In this document: in pieces, positions 9,966-19,657 of the stretch
Numbering within the stretch: the first letter of the stretch is position 1
Layout of the letters: each line of letters opens with the position of its first letter
Assembly (NCBI GenBank): GCA_003139095.1
Contig: PLHW01000071.1
Coordinates: 1-64,000 of the forward strand
Reading direction: 5' to 3'
DNA: 64,000 nucleotides
Source: Acidobacteriaceae bacterium
GTDB lineage: Bacteria > Acidobacteriota > Terriglobia > Terriglobales > Acidobacteriaceae
Notes under the pieces: generated by a model
What the model was told of the DNA's origin: nothing
What the model saw: the letters and a program-made list of their open reading frames with translations, nothing else
Databases searched by the model: none
Translations under genes and position numbers: made by a program

Positions 9966-10024
9966 AAAACGCTCCTTAATTGCTTCTTTGAATTTCGAAT
10001 CTTCCCCCTCTCGAACTCCTGGAC

Positions 10025-10294
10025 TCATGGGGAAGTACCATCCACCGGCAAGTCGGTCTGCGCAGTCGAATCCTGTTGAAGACGAAGTCTTGCTTGCTCC
10101 GCCTGCGCTGGGGCCAGCTTCTGTCCGCAAAGCGGGCAGTTGTCGAAGCCCGCCGCCACGCCACCCACCAGCAGGGTCATGCCTTGCCGCTCGACGGTGA
10201 CCTCAGTGCGCACGGTGCGGCTTGTGCCGCCATCGCTCGTATCAGAACGGAAAGAGCTTGCCCGCTGAGTCAGCCATTGGTAGAGTCGGTGCAT
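10025..10294 (-). CDS. Small CPLCG-motif protein (hypothetical)
   Basis: This is an 89-residue ORF whose ATG follows GACGAGG at a normal distance. Its core EVTVERQGMTLLVGGVAAGFDNCPLCGQKLAP has a CxxC pair resembling half of a zinc ribbon, followed by a short charged helix. No transmembrane segment is visible. It lies first in the minus-strand repeat-protein run and divergent from the winged-helix regulator at 10383, so it could be a regulator or a zinc-dependent partner. I do not recognise a named family. Coding status is supported by the start site, the codon pattern and the position, not by homology. Confidence 0.6.
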   Translation of the reverse strand: MHRLYQWLTQRASSFRSDTSDGGTSRTVRTEVTVERQGMTLLVGGVAAGFDNCPLCGQKLAPAQAEQARLRLQQDSTAQTDLPVDGTSP

Positions 10295-10382
10295 TGCGAC
10301 CTCGTCGTTCAGGCCGCGAATGTTGCTTCAGTCGCGCGATAAAGGCCAGTGATTCATTCTGAAAGATCCTGAAAAGTTGTGA

Positions 10383-13244
10383 ATGTCCTCGATGTCAATG
10401 AAAACGGAAGGGGTATTCCAATTCGGAGAGTTTCAGATTGATGCCCGGGCTCGTGCGCTGCGGAGGGAAAAAGCGACCGTCACCGTCAATTCCCGGACCT
10501 TCGATGTGTTGCTGTATTTTGTCCAGAACCCGGGAAAGGTTCTCACTCGGGATGAACTGTTAAAGAACGTCTGGCCAGATTCCTTTGTGGACGAGAACAG
10601 CCTGGCGCAGAGCATCTCAGCGTTGCGGCGGGCGCTGGATGAGAAGCCGGGCGACAACAACTACATCGTCACCCTGCCGGGACGCGGTTATCAGTTTGTC
10701 GCACCGGTGCAGGTCGTTGCTCCAGAAAGCGGCGGTACTCTCCCGGCGTTTGCAGCGAGTTCCGGCAACGTCTCCTCCGGGCTCTTTCTTCAGCAACAGA
10801 CGATCCGAACCAGTGTCATAACCGAAGCGAACGAACAGCCGAGCTTGCCAAGCCCCCGGAATCGAGCGGCGGTGACTCTGGGCACGGTTTTAGCCGTCGC
10901 TGCGATAGCGGTTGCAGGGTTCTATGCGTGGCGGCAATTCCACCGAGGTCCGCCCGCGACGCGTTCAAATGCAATGAGCACGATCGGGGCGCCGGTTGCG
11001 GCGCGCCGTTCCATCGCCGTTCTCGGCTTTCGCAACCTGTCAGGCCGTCCCGAAGAAGGCTGGCTTTCCACGGCCCTGGCGGAAATGTTGAGCACCGAAC
11101 TAGAGGCCGGAGAAAAGCTGCGCCTGGTTTCTGGCGAAGACATCGCCCGCGCCAAACTCGATCTTCCTCTGGCTGACGCCGACAGCCTCTCCAGAGACAC
11201 GCTGGCTCAATTGCACAAGAACCTGGATAGCGATTTGATTGTCCTCGGCTCCTATACCGCTCTCGTTGAGAAGCCCGGCACCCGCATCCGTCTCGACCTA
11301 CGCCTTCAAGATACGGTCGCCGGTGAAACGATCGCTGATGTCGCTGTGGTTGGAGGTGAGGCTGACCTGTTTGACATGGTGTCTCAGGCTGGATCCCAGT
11401 TACGCGCAAAGCTGGGCGTGGAAAAAGTTTCTCCGGTGGAAGGAGTGAGCGTTCGTGCCTCCTTGCCTTCCAATCGTGATGCCGCTCGCCTTTATTCGGA
11501 GGGACTCGCCCGGCTGCGTGTACTCGAAGCCCCAGAAGCACGAGATCTTCTGCAGCAGGCCATAGCGGCCGATCCAAAGTTTCCCCTGGCTCATGCCGCT
11601 CTGGCCGAAGCCTGGTCCCGGCTGGGCTATTCCAAGAACGCGCAGCAGGAAGGCCGGCAGGCGTACGAACTCTCCACCAATCTCTCGCGTGAAGACAGGT
11701 TGGCGGTGGAAGGCCGCTATCGTTACGTCGGTCATGAATACGAGAAGGCGGTCGAGGTCTATCGCGCACTCTTCACGTTGTTTCCCGACAACGATGACTA
11801 CGGTCTCAGACTGGCAAGAATGCAGACTCGCGCCGGAAACGGGCATGATGCCGTGGCCACGGTCGAGGCACTACGCAAGCTTCCGCCTCCAGCCTCGGAA
11901 GATCCCCGGATCGACATTGTGGAGGAGGAAGCATGGACTTTGCTGGGCGATTCCAAGCGTCGAGAACAGCTCCTGGCCCGGGCGGTGGAGAAGGCGAAAG
12001 CGCAAGGATCACGTCTGATCATGGCAGATGCGCAGGGAAGGCTTTGTGGGTTGTCAGGGTCGGTTTCCGGCTGCCGCGAGGCGAGGGACATTTATGCCGC
12101 AGCCGGGGATCGGGAACACGAAGGCAGGGCTTTGCTCGTGTGGGCCCAGGTGATCAGTCAAACCGATAATCCGGAAGCCATCCGCCTCATGCAGGAGGCG
12201 CAAACCATCTTCCGCAGGAATGGGTCCGATGTGGGTCTGGCGGTAGTGCTCGACAACCTTGCCCTCGCCTATCAAGGTCAGGGCGATCCCGCGACCGCCG
12301 AGAAAATGGAACGAGAATCTGTGGCCCTTTGGCGGCGCGTTGATGACAAAAGGAACCTGTCTCTCGCTCTCGGGAACCTCGCCGGCCAGAGGTGGGATCA
12401 AGGCGATCTGCCAGGCGCGATCCACCTCTATGAGGAGTGCCTCCAGGGATGGGAGCCAGAGGATACCGGATATCCCGCTCTCGTAGGTCTAAACATCGCG
12501 GCCATTCGCCAATTGCAGGGGGACTTGGCGGGCGCCAGGAAGGGATTCGAACAATCCCTCGCGATGTGGCAGAAAAAAGACGATCAGCCGGGTTTGGCAT
12601 CTGCAAGGTGGGGGCTGGGAGGCTTGCTTCTCCAAGAGGCCGATTTTTCGGGGGCCCGTAAGATGTACGACCAGGCGCTGGCGATACGGACCTCAAGAGG
12701 CGATAAGATCGCCATCGCCGAGACCCAGCTCGGGTTCGCCGATTTATCGCTGGAGGAGGGGCGTTCTCCAGCCGAACAGGAAGCCACGGTCCGTCAGTCT
12801 CTCGAGGTTTTTCAGACACAAAAACTCCGCGACGACGAAACCCAGGCCTGGTGCGTCCTTGCCCGCACGCTGCTCGCCCAGGGTAAGGCGGCGGCAGCGA
12901 AAGAAGCGATACAACACGCGCGGCTTCTCGCCGCCAAGAGCAAGAATCCAATCATCCGCTGGCCAACCGCGATCACAGCAGCGCGCATCGAGATCGCCGA
13001 TAAAGACTTTGCCCACTCCGCGGCCGCCGACGCAGCACGCAAGGAACTGGCCACCATCATCACGAAGTCGCGAGAGCTCGGTTATATGGGCATCGAACTC
13101 GATGCGCGACTGGCACTCGCTGAAATCGAAATGAGGTCGGGACAAACGACGACGGGACGCGCCCACCTGACCGCGATCGAAGCGGACGCCAAAGCCAAAG
13201 GCTACAGTCTCATCGCTCGCAAGGCCGCCACTGCTCGCGGCTGA
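10383..13244 (+). CDS. CadC-like membrane regulator: winged helix, TM, TPR domain
   Basis: The protein has 953 residues. Residues about 10-110 form an OmpR/PhoB-type winged helix (FQFGEFQIDARARALRR, LTRDELLKNVWPDSFVDENSLAQSISALRRAL, GRGYQFVAPV). One transmembrane helix follows (about 164-182, VTLGTVLAVAAIAVAGFYAW). The next module (SIAVLGFRNLSGRPEEGWLSTALAEML) is of the TolB-like kind often found in such regulators, and the last 550 residues are TPR helices. The topology is that of CadC/ToxR-like one-component regulators, with DNA binding in the cytoplasm and sensing outside. It is divergent from the secreted repeat-protein genes, which makes them candidate targets (inference). The ribosome-binding site is weak; an ATG five codons later is an alternative start. 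Confidence 0.88.
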   Translation: MSSMSMKTEGVFQFGEFQIDARARALRREKATVTVNSRTFDVLLYFVQNPGKVLTRDELLKNVWPDSFVDENSLAQSISALRRALDEKPGDNNYIVTLPGRGYQFVAPVQVVAPESGGTLPAFAASSGNVSSGLFLQQQTIRTSVITEANEQPSLPSPRNRAAVTLGTVLAVAAIAVAGFYAWRQFHRGPPATRSNAMSTIGAPVAARRSIAVLGFRNLSGRPEEGWLSTALAEMLSTELEAGEKLRLVSGEDIARAKLDLPLADADSLSRDTLAQLHKNLDSDLIVLGSYTALVEKPGTRIRLDLRLQDTVAGETIADVAVVGGEADLFDMVSQAGSQLRAKLGVEKVSPVEGVSVRASLPSNRDAARLYSEGLARLRVLEAPEARDLLQQAIAADPKFPLAHAALAEAWSRLGYSKNAQQEGRQAYELSTNLSREDRLAVEGRYRYVGHEYEKAVEVYRALFTLFPDNDDYGLRLARMQTRAGNGHDAVATVEALRKLPPPASEDPRIDIVEEEAWTLLGDSKRREQLLARAVEKAKAQGSRLIMADAQGRLCGLSGSVSGCREARDIYAAAGDREHEGRALLVWAQVISQTDNPEAIRLMQEAQTIFRRNGSDVGLAVVLDNLALAYQGQGDPATAEKMERESVALWRRVDDKRNLSLALGNLAGQRWDQGDLPGAIHLYEECLQGWEPEDTGYPALVGLNIAAIRQLQGDLAGARKGFEQSLAMWQKKDDQPGLASARWGLGGLLLQEADFSGARKMYDQALAIRTSRGDKIAIAETQLGFADLSLEEGRSPAEQEATVRQSLEVFQTQKLRDDETQAWCVLARTLLAQGKAAAAKEAIQHARLLAAKSKNPIIRWPTAITAARIEIADKDFAHSAAADAARKELATIITKSRELGYMGIELDARLALAEIEMRSGQTTTGRAHLTAIEADAKAKGYSLIARKAATARG

Positions 13245-13600
13245 GTTTTCCGCTCAACCAAGGGAACGGCATTGTGCCCTCGATTTCGATCCAACAGTAG
13301 CTCGGTTGCCGGCTTAAATAAAGGCAACCTTGCGAGAGTGCCATCGCATTTTCCCTTTTGCCGGACTGAATGCCGCGCGGCTCACCTTGAATGCAATCGC
13401 AATACCGCTCGGAGTCCGCGCCTTCGAACTCCACGCCTGGTTTTTCCACGTCGAAATCGTGGCCGGACAGGCGCGAACTCATCAACATTACCTTAGTAAC
13501 TGACGATGGTTCTTCGAGAACGCCGCACGTTCTAGTCCCTATGTACCCTCGCCCTTAGTGCGAAACACGACTAATCTGCCGCCTGAGGGTTTCCAACTAC
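13245..13600. other. Intergenic region with no supported feature
   Basis: This 356-base gap lies between the winged-helix/TPR gene and the small secreted protein. Short ORFs on both strands (74 and 92 aa) have no ribosome-binding site or recognisable composition and are probably chance. No clear terminator or RNA motif was found. The promoter of the 13601 gene should lie in its right half. Confidence 0.5.
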
Positions 13601-13975
13601 ATGAAAAATACACTTACCACTTCGCTTTTAGCCCTGGCAGTGGGCGGCTTGCTGCTCGCCGGTTCCGCTTCTGCTCAAACCTCAACCGCCACATCGGGTG
13701 CGGGCCCCGGAGTCGCAGATCCCGGCCATCCGCGCGTGAACGAAGTGAACAATCGCGAAGCACGCCAGCAGCAGCGCATTGCCAATGGCGTATCAAACGG
13801 CAAACTGAGCGCACAACAGACCGCCAATCTCGAAAAGCGCGAAGCCAGCGTTCAGAACCGCGAACAGAAAGATATGGCAGCGCACAATGGCCATCTCACC
13901 AAAGCGGAGCAGCGCGGCATTAATCGCCAGCAAAACCGCGTCAGCCGGAGCATCTACAAGGATAAGCACAAATAA
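13601..13975 (+). CDS. Small secreted basic protein (hypothetical)
   Basis: This is a 124-residue protein with a clear signal peptide (MKNTLTTSLLALAVGGLLLAGSASAQ). The mature part is hydrophilic, rich in Gln, Arg, Lys and Asn, and contains helix-forming segments (NREARQQQRIANGVSNGKLSAQQTANLEKREASVQNREQ, KAEQRGINRQQNRVSRSIYKDKHK). No cysteine or catalytic motif is visible. Similar short secreted Gln/Arg-rich proteins occur in acidobacteria and other soil bacteria, and a periplasmic role is plausible but not shown. It stands alone and is followed by a GC-rich palindrome. Confidence 0.8.
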   Translation: MKNTLTTSLLALAVGGLLLAGSASAQTSTATSGAGPGVADPGHPRVNEVNNREARQQQRIANGVSNGKLSAQQTANLEKREASVQNREQKDMAAHNGHLTKAEQRGINRQQNRVSRSIYKDKHK

Positions 13976-13988
13976 GTCAACCTATGTG

Positions 13989-14010
13989 GCGCGGGCGCCC
14001 TAGCCCGCGC
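13989..14010. repeat. GC-rich REP-like palindrome
   Basis: GCGCGGGC and GCCCGCGC pair around a six-base loop just after the stop codon of the small secreted protein. No T-run follows, so it is more like a REP-type element than an intrinsic terminator. Palindromes with a GGGC/GCCC core also follow genes at 49557 and 59116. Confidence 0.5.
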
Positions 14011-14113
14011 ACTAAGCTCGGTCGCTCCCGCCCCGCGCATCTCGGTTCTACACTATCCTTAGTTCCTTGCATCCGAGCAACTCGTATTCCACGCTCCGAG
14101 AGGATCTAGTACC

Positions 14114-17100
14114 TCACTGGTGCGCCGACGAAATCTTCGAAATCCAAATGTCCGTGCGCTGGCACGGCGCCCCTCCGCACGCGGTAGGACTGGCCTTCTG
14201 TGTCCCGGTTTCCGTGTTACCGGAGTTGGTCGGAGCGCCCGCCACCGACGCGACCACGAACTGATTGCATGTCCCCGCGTTCGAGTCCGCGTTATCGCAC
14301 TGCCAGTTATTCGCCGTGTTGGGACCAAGGGTAAGGGTCTGATTAAGCCATGATTCGGCGAATCCGGTCAGCGCCACCGTGCCCGCACGCGTCCCGCAGG
14401 AGTATGTCTGCACCGCCCCACTGACCCAGTAGTATTGCACCCCCGCAGTCGGGCAGAACTGATTCGACATAGTGACCGTGACGTTAGGCGGACTCGCCCC
14501 GTCGCTCGTCCAGGTCACCGCTGTCCCACTCGCATTCGGAGCCACCGCTTCCCATGACGACCAGCAATTCGTTGTGGTCAAGTCTGTGCACCCAAGCGTC
14601 ATATTCCAGTCGCTTGGGTACGCGATCCAGTTTCCGTCTGGCGACATAATGCCCATGCAGTTCTGCCCAGTGAACAGCCAGTTGTTATCGCTGCAAAAGG
14701 TGTGATTGAAGCGATAGACGCACGGTGCCGCGCCACTCCCGTAATTGCAGTCCGCTCCCACCAGGTTGCCCGGTGAAGATCGAGTCGCCCAGTTTTCGAC
14801 CCCGATTATTTCCGAATCCCAAATTGATGAAAAGGCCCCCTCGCATGGAAATCCACCCACTCCGCCGCTGCCCGCCTGTCCGCACACCTGCGTCGTCACG
14901 AATGCCGGCGGTGTCAGGTCTGCCGTCCCATGTCCGCCCATCGTCCCGTGCTGATCATCGGTCACGCTGAAGGGCAATAATTGAATACCATCCGGGCCGG
15001 GAGGAGGTGTAAGCGGCCCGGGATAGAGCGTCCCGCAAGGACTTCCTGCTACCTGGCAGGCGGGGTTGCTACTGCCCGTGTTAGCAATTGTTGTGGGTGT
15101 CCATGGAGCCAGCTGATTGATGGCGGTGTAGTACTTTCCTTGGAACGTCGTATGATCGCCATCGCTCGAATGGCCGGTAGACATCAGGTCGGCCGCGACC
15201 AAAAGTGTTTGCGTCTGCCAGTAGTTTGTCCCGCCAAACCCGCCCGCGCTGGACTGCGTGTCCTGCGGATAGGGCGTCATCGTCGGGCAGTTCTTCCCGC
15301 ACCCGCTTTGGCTTTCCGTGTCCGTGAAATTGGTGCCGCCCCCAAGCGTATCGGTGACCGTGATTGTTCCGCTCGACCCGCTGGGGTAGTACCCGCCGCT
15401 TCCGTTCGGCAGCGCCACAGCGGTGAATACGGGGCAGTGGTCGGTGTCCCCGCAGTTCATGTACGAATCGTGGGCTCCAAGCAGGTTGAAAAAATTGAAC
15501 TGCTGACCGGGACTGTACTGGGCACCATTGCTGTACGTGATTGTGCTCTGGTGCGTGCTCGCATTGTAAGAGACGCCCGTCACATTCATGTCGGGCTGTT
15601 GCACCAACGAGAACTTAGACAGTTGGTTATTGGGCGATTGCGCCGAATCGTGCATCACGTCGGGATAGTAGAACGGCGCATTCGTCGGAACCGCCGATGG
15701 CGTCCAACTGGCTCCGTTCGTGTCTCGCCACACGTGGGTGGCATCGGCCGTTCCGTAGATTACTCCCGTGTAGGCTTGCGTCCATCCTGAGGCCGCGCAC
15801 GCTCCGCTGGAATTGTTCAAGCACCACAGTTGAGTTGCCGCCCCAGTTACGTCTTGAGTCCATGCGTCATCCAAACCAGGAGTGCCAGAAACCGTGCCCG
15901 GTATCAGATAGGCTTGCTGGTCAAGCGCCTGACCTTGCGGCCCCCAGTCCCCACTGATCTGGTCCGTCATCGTGTTGAGGACCCGGCATCCGTATCCTCT
16001 ACGGTAGTTCGCGAGATAAATCGGACCTTGGCATGTGCCGTCCGGCGATGCGGGGCAACTCCCAGAACCGTTGTATCCCGTGTGGTTCGCCTGCCCGTTG
16101 TCGCCCCATGTCACCGTGAAGGTAGTGTCATCGGTGGCGGGTGTAAACACTCCCGTATAGTTGGCGGGGAAATTTTGCGGCAGGCAGTTGTTTGGCCCTT
16201 GCGGGAAGTGAATTGTATCCGGCGGCGAGGGCAGGTAGTTGAATTCGAACAGGAGAGACCACACCACGTACCAGCAAGCCGGGTTCGTGTCATTCGTCGC
16301 GCACGTTCCGCCCACTGGATTGTTTAGGCATACGGCATTTTCCTCGGCGTTACTGGTGCCATCGCAAATGGTACCCGCGTATATCGTGGATGCATTGGGA
16401 GTGCCCGTCGTTCCAAAGCCGGAAGGATTGCTCACGGCGCTAAACGTTGCCCCGCTCGATTGCCCCGTCCACACATTGCCGGAGTAGCTGCCCGTGGTCG
16501 AGACGGCATTCAGTTGCGCGAAGCCCGAACTCGGATTGATGGCAGCGAGCGTCGCGCTCTTGCTTCCATTCTTTACCGTCTCCGGCGTGATGAAGCTTCC
16601 CGTCAATCCGTTAAACTGCACCGTGTTTTCCTGATCTGTATTGACGGTGTAGATAACATGCGGGTCGGTGCCGGAGAAAGATGCCCCGCCTGGGAAGTAA
16701 CCGCCGCACAGGTCCGATGGCGTCACTGTGCCCGTTGTAGGGTTGAACGCCAGAATGGTTGGCACTCCGCCGCTGCTCAGAATACGGAGTTTCGATTCAT
16801 CTGCGGCCCATGCCAGCGTTGCTGTCCCCGCGCCCACACTGAATGATGCGCCAAAGTTCCCGCCGCCCAGGCACGTAATGCTTCCATTCACGGTCGCGTC
16901 CGTCGCGCGAATCATCGTCGCCCCAAAATCCGGGTCAGCGACCTGCTTATTAAGTCCCGCTAGATATGAGTTCAGTCCATTAATGTTCGTCCCGCTTACC
17001 GTCCAGCCGGCCGATGGCGGAACCGATGTGGGTCCGCCCGTGTAGCTCAACGCCGCGCCCTGATGCCCGGTGGTCGCACTTGCATTGTAGGCATTCGCCA

Positions 17101-17356
17101 AACAAAGTGTGTAGGCCGCCCCACTCTGCGATGCGCAACCGGCAGGCAACAATTCACCCGTCACGCCTGTCCCGAATACGGCAGCATCCGTGCGCGCGGA
17201 ATAGGTTAAAGGTCCGCTCTGTCCCCCGCCTGCCAGCAAACTCTGCGACTTGAACGCCCCGGACATCACCGAGCGCCCCGATTGCACACTCTGCCCACTC
17301 AGCGCCCCGCTCAATAGCAGGAATGCATTCACCAGCACTATAACTATCCGCCGCAT
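14114..17356 (-). CDS. Large secreted protein, function unknown
   Basis: The product has 1,080 residues from the ATG that follows GAGAAGGTGAAA and begins the signal peptide (MRRIVIVLVNAFLLLSGALSGQS). Upstream in-frame starts would add 9-13 charged residues. The mature protein is rich in Gly, Ser, Thr and Asn and carries many cysteines. Segments such as AWADESKLRILSSGGVPTILAFNP and MGIMSPDGNWIAYPSDWNM resemble TolB/PD40-type propeller blades, so a beta-propeller core is possible. No catalytic motif was recognised. It stands alone, divergent from the E2 gene, and is probably exported to the cell surface or medium. Confidence 0.8.
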   Translation of the reverse strand: MRRIVIVLVNAFLLLSGALSGQSVQSGRSVMSGAFKSQSLLAGGGQSGPLTYSARTDAAVFGTGVTGELLPAGCASQSGAAYTLCLANAYNASATTGHQGAALSYTGGPTSVPPSAGWTVSGTNINGLNSYLAGLNKQVADPDFGATMIRATDATVNGSITCLGGGNFGASFSVGAGTATLAWAADESKLRILSSGGVPTILAFNPTTGTVTPSDLCGGYFPGGASFSGTDPHVIYTVNTDQENTVQFNGLTGSFITPETVKNGSKSATLAAINPSSGFAQLNAVSTTGSYSGNVWTGQSSGATFSAVSNPSGFGTTGTPNASTIYAGTICDGTSNAEENAVCLNNPVGGTCATNDTNPACWYVVWSLLFEFNYLPSPPDTIHFPQGPNNCLPQNFPANYTGVFTPATDDTTFTVTWGDNGQANHTGYNGSGSCPASPDGTCQGPIYLANYRRGYGCRVLNTMTDQISGDWGPQGQALDQQAYLIPGTVSGTPGLDDAWTQDVTGAATQLWCLNNSSGACAASGWTQAYTGVIYGTADATHVWRDTNGASWTPSAVPTNAPFYYPDVMHDSAQSPNNQLSKFSLVQQPDMNVTGVSYNASTHQSTITYSNGAQYSPGQQFNFFNLLGAHDSYMNCGDTDHCPVFTAVALPNGSGGYYPSGSSGTITVTDTLGGGTNFTDTESQSGCGKNCPTMTPYPQDTQSSAGGFGGTNYWQTQTLLVAADLMSTGHSSDGDHTTFQGKYYTAINQLAPWTPTTIANTGSSNPACQVAGSPCGTLYPGPLTPPPGPDGIQLLPFSVTDDQHGTMGGHGTADLTPPAFVTTQVCGQAGSGGVGGFPCEGAFSSIWDSEIIGVENWATRSSPGNLVGADCNYGSGAAPCVYRFNHTFCSDNNWLFTGQNCMGIMSPDGNWIAYPSDWNMTLGCTDLTTTNCWSSWEAVAPNASGTAVTWTSDGASPPNVTVTMSNQFCPTAGVQYYWVSGAVQTYSCGTRAGTVALTGFAESWLNQTLTLGPNTANNWQCDNADSNAGTCNQFVVASVAGAPTNSGNTETGTQKASPTACGGAPCQRTDIWISKISSAHQ

Positions 17357-17664
17357 TTTCACCTTCTCCATCTCCTCGCCATCTAGACCTTGCACTCTTG
17401 CACTCCCCTCTCATGTAGCGCGCACTCCGGCTCGCTCCCGTATCGCCAAGACGTCGGCAACTGGCTCGACACTTCGCGTTCATCGCGATGTCTGGGTTCG
17501 TGTGCGGCGTCCGCGCCCTGCCGTTTTCAGGCGTCCGCAAATTTCTGCCCTGAGGCGCGAAACACACGCGCTCTCCACCTCGCCCGCCGCATCACCGGCT
17601 GCGCCTTGGCTATAATGTTTGTTTGCTCTTATTCGCTTCCGAGCGGCCTTATGGAAAGGGAACT
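17357..17664. other. Divergent intergenic region upstream of the E2 gene
   Basis: This stretch lies between the divergent starts of the large secreted protein and the E2 gene and must carry both promoters. I could not pick out convincing -35/-10 pairs. The ORFs crossing it on both strands lack ribosome-binding sites at useful starts. Confidence 0.5.
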
Positions 17665-18975
17665 ATGCCGACTGACGTAGTCATGCCCCAGATGGGCGAA
17701 TCGATCTTTGAAGGAACCATCACCAAATGGCTCAAGAAGCCTGGCGACAAGGTTCAGCGCGACGAGCCTCTCTTCGAGATCTCCACCGACAAGGTCGATG
17801 CCGAAATCCCCGCTCCCGCCACTGGCGTCCTTCAGGAAATCAAAGTCTCTGAAGGCAATACCGTTCAGGTCAATACCGTCGTCGGCGTGATCGGAGACGC
17901 CAATGGCGCCTCCGCCGCTGCGTCAACTCCCGCCAAGCCCGCGGCCCCACCGGCCCCCGCAGTGAAAGAAGCGTCCGCTCCTGCGGCCCCAGTGCCCGCC
18001 CCTGCCGCATCGAGAGAGAAAGACGACGACGAATCTGACGTCCGCTCCTCCCCGCTTGTCCGCAAACTCGCCCGCGAGCACAACATTGATCTCGCTCAAG
18101 TCACCGGCACCGGTACCGGAGGCCGCGTCACCAAGCAGGACGTTCTCGATTTCCTCGCACACCGCGGTTCCGCTCCCGTCGCCGCGCCCTCAACCTCCGC
18201 GCCGGGTGCCCCATCCAAGCCCGGTGTTGGCTTGGGTGGGCCTGCGGCGCCCCCGCCGCCCGCTGCCATTCCCGGTGACCTCGTTCCTATGTCCCAAATG
18301 CGCAAAATCATCGCTCAGCGCATGATCGAGTCTCGCCGCACCAGCGCTCACGTCCACTGCATGTTCGAGGTCGACATGACCCGCATCGTCAACCTCCGCA
18401 ACAAACTCAAAAATTCCTTCGAGCAACGCCATGGCGCCCGCCTCACCTTCATGCCCTTTTTTGTACGTGCCGCCATCATCGCCCTTCAGCAGTTCCCCAT
18501 CGTCAACGCCTCCCTCGAAGGCGATAGCATCCGCTATCACAAGCACGTCAATGCCGGCATCGCCGTCGCCCTCGACTGGGGACTCATCGTGCCCGTCCTC
18601 AAAGGAGCCGACGAGCTCAACTTCCTCGGCCTCCAGCGTGGAATCACCGACCTCGGCGAGCGCGCCCGCACTAAAAAGCTCATGCCCTCCGACGTCGAGG
18701 GCTCGACCTTCACCATTACCAATCCCGGTCAATTCGGCGCCGTCTTCGGCCTGCCCATCATCAATCAGCCCAACGCCGCCATCATGGGCGTTGGCGGAAT
18801 CACCAAGCAACCCATGGTCGTCACCGACAAAGATGGCAGCGACTCGATCGCCATTCGTTCCGTTGTCCATCTAACCCTGGGCTACGATCACCGCATCATC
18901 GATGGCGCCATAGCCGACCAGTTCATGGCCGCAGTTAAGAAGACCCTGGAAACCTGGAGCGAAGACATTAGCTAG
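17665..18975 (+). CDS. 2-oxoacid dehydrogenase complex E2 (dihydrolipoamide acyltransferase)
   Basis: The protein has 436 residues. The start at 17665 follows AAAGGGAACT and gives the canonical N-terminus MPTDVVMPQMGES; the earlier start in the ORF track adds a non-homologous tail. The domains are a lipoyl domain (1-78, with lysine in EISTDKVDAEIP), a Pro/Ala-rich linker, a peripheral subunit-binding domain (about 132-168, SSPLVRKLAREHNIDLAQVTGTGTGGRVTKQDV), a second linker, and a catalytic acyltransferase domain ending in LGYDHRIIDGA, the HRxxDG active-site motif. It transfers acyl groups from E1 to CoA. The sequence alone does not settle pyruvate, 2-oxoglutarate or branched-chain specificity. 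No E1 or E3 gene is adjacent. Confidence 0.95.
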   Translation: MPTDVVMPQMGESIFEGTITKWLKKPGDKVQRDEPLFEISTDKVDAEIPAPATGVLQEIKVSEGNTVQVNTVVGVIGDANGASAAASTPAKPAAPPAPAVKEASAPAAPVPAPAASREKDDDESDVRSSPLVRKLAREHNIDLAQVTGTGTGGRVTKQDVLDFLAHRGSAPVAAPSTSAPGAPSKPGVGLGGPAAPPPPAAIPGDLVPMSQMRKIIAQRMIESRRTSAHVHCMFEVDMTRIVNLRNKLKNSFEQRHGARLTFMPFFVRAAIIALQQFPIVNASLEGDSIRYHKHVNAGIAVALDWGLIVPVLKGADELNFLGLQRGITDLGERARTKKLMPSDVEGSTFTITNPGQFGAVFGLPIINQPNAAIMGVGGITKQPMVVTDKDGSDSIAIRSVVHLTLGYDHRIIDGAIADQFMAAVKKTLETWSEDIS

Positions 18976-19153
18976 CGTCCCCGCGGACACCCACGCCCGC
19001 GAGGATCGAAGTGTGTTTTGTTGGAAAGAAGCCGGTATTCGGGCTAGGACAACACACGCCACATGCAACTACCGGCACAACTGGCAGGAACTAAGAGTTG
19101 CAGAACTCGGCAGCCTAGCGACTTAGGGCGAGCCCTAAGCACTCTGCTTTGTG

Positions 19154-19285
19154 CTATGCTGCCTTCTTAGGGTGCGCTGCATCTGTTCCTTGGGCGGCCT
19201 TGCGTCTGCGCTTGTCGCGCAAGCCCCAGAAAAAAATCGCCCCCACGGCAAATCCGAACATCGCGAACGGGATCACATAGCCCAT
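19154..19285 (-). CDS. 43-aa single-span membrane protein
   Basis: This ORF is too short for the supplied track. It reads MGYVIPFAMFGFAVGAIFFW, then GLRDKRRRKAAQ and a short Ala/Lys tail. It therefore has one hydrophobic helix followed by a strongly basic cytoplasmic end. The ATG follows GGGGGAGCGAATAGACT, so it has a good ribosome-binding site, and its start lies four bases after the stop of the gene upstream, which points to translational coupling. Function is unknown. It closes the long minus-strand run. Confidence 0.65.
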   Translation of the reverse strand: MGYVIPFAMFGFAVGAIFFWGLRDKRRRKAAQGTDAAHPKKAA

Positions 19286-19288
19286 AGT

Positions 19289-19483
19289 CTATTCGCTCCC
19301 CCTTTCCAGCCAAATCCCGGCAGCAACAATCGCCAATCCCGCCAGCGCCGTCACTCCCAGGATCACTCGCGTCCGAAGTGTCAGCTGGCCCTGATAAAAA
19401 ACTGCGTCCAAGGGAACGAACACCACGAGCAGAACCCCAATCTCTCGTAAACTCTCCCCTGCCAATTCCGCCGTTCTTCGCAA
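19289..19483 (-). CDS. 64-aa two-span membrane protein
   Basis: The ORF track gives 117 residues, but only the last 64 look protein-like. A TTG at 19483 follows GGGAAGG at a good distance and starts LRRTAELAGESLREIGVLLVVFVPLDAVF, an amphipathic helix plus a membrane span. A second span follows (VILGVTALAGLAIVAAGIWLE). It is coupled to the 43-aa membrane protein. The family is not recognised. It could be the end of the phage-like region or an unrelated cell gene pair. Confidence 0.5.
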   Translation of the reverse strand: MRRTAELAGESLREIGVLLVVFVPLDAVFYQGQLTLRTRVILGVTALAGLAIVAAGIWLERGSE

Positions 19484-19657
19484 GCCTTGCCTTCCCGCAT
19501 CTTGAACTCCATGAAAGCACAATAGAAGATGCCTTTGGTAACCAATATTGGCGGTTCTACACCAAAAGGCGCCCTCTAGGGGAAAGAAATTCCGTTCCTT
19601 CGCCTGCCCGCAAGGGCGGGGCCTAAATTGCCCCACCCTCACGACCAGAAAATAACC

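Noticed and set aside
10816-11769. 317-aa minus-strand ORF opposite the winged-helix/TPR regulator
   Set aside because: Arg/Pro-rich shadow frame with no domain; the plus frame is clearly coding.
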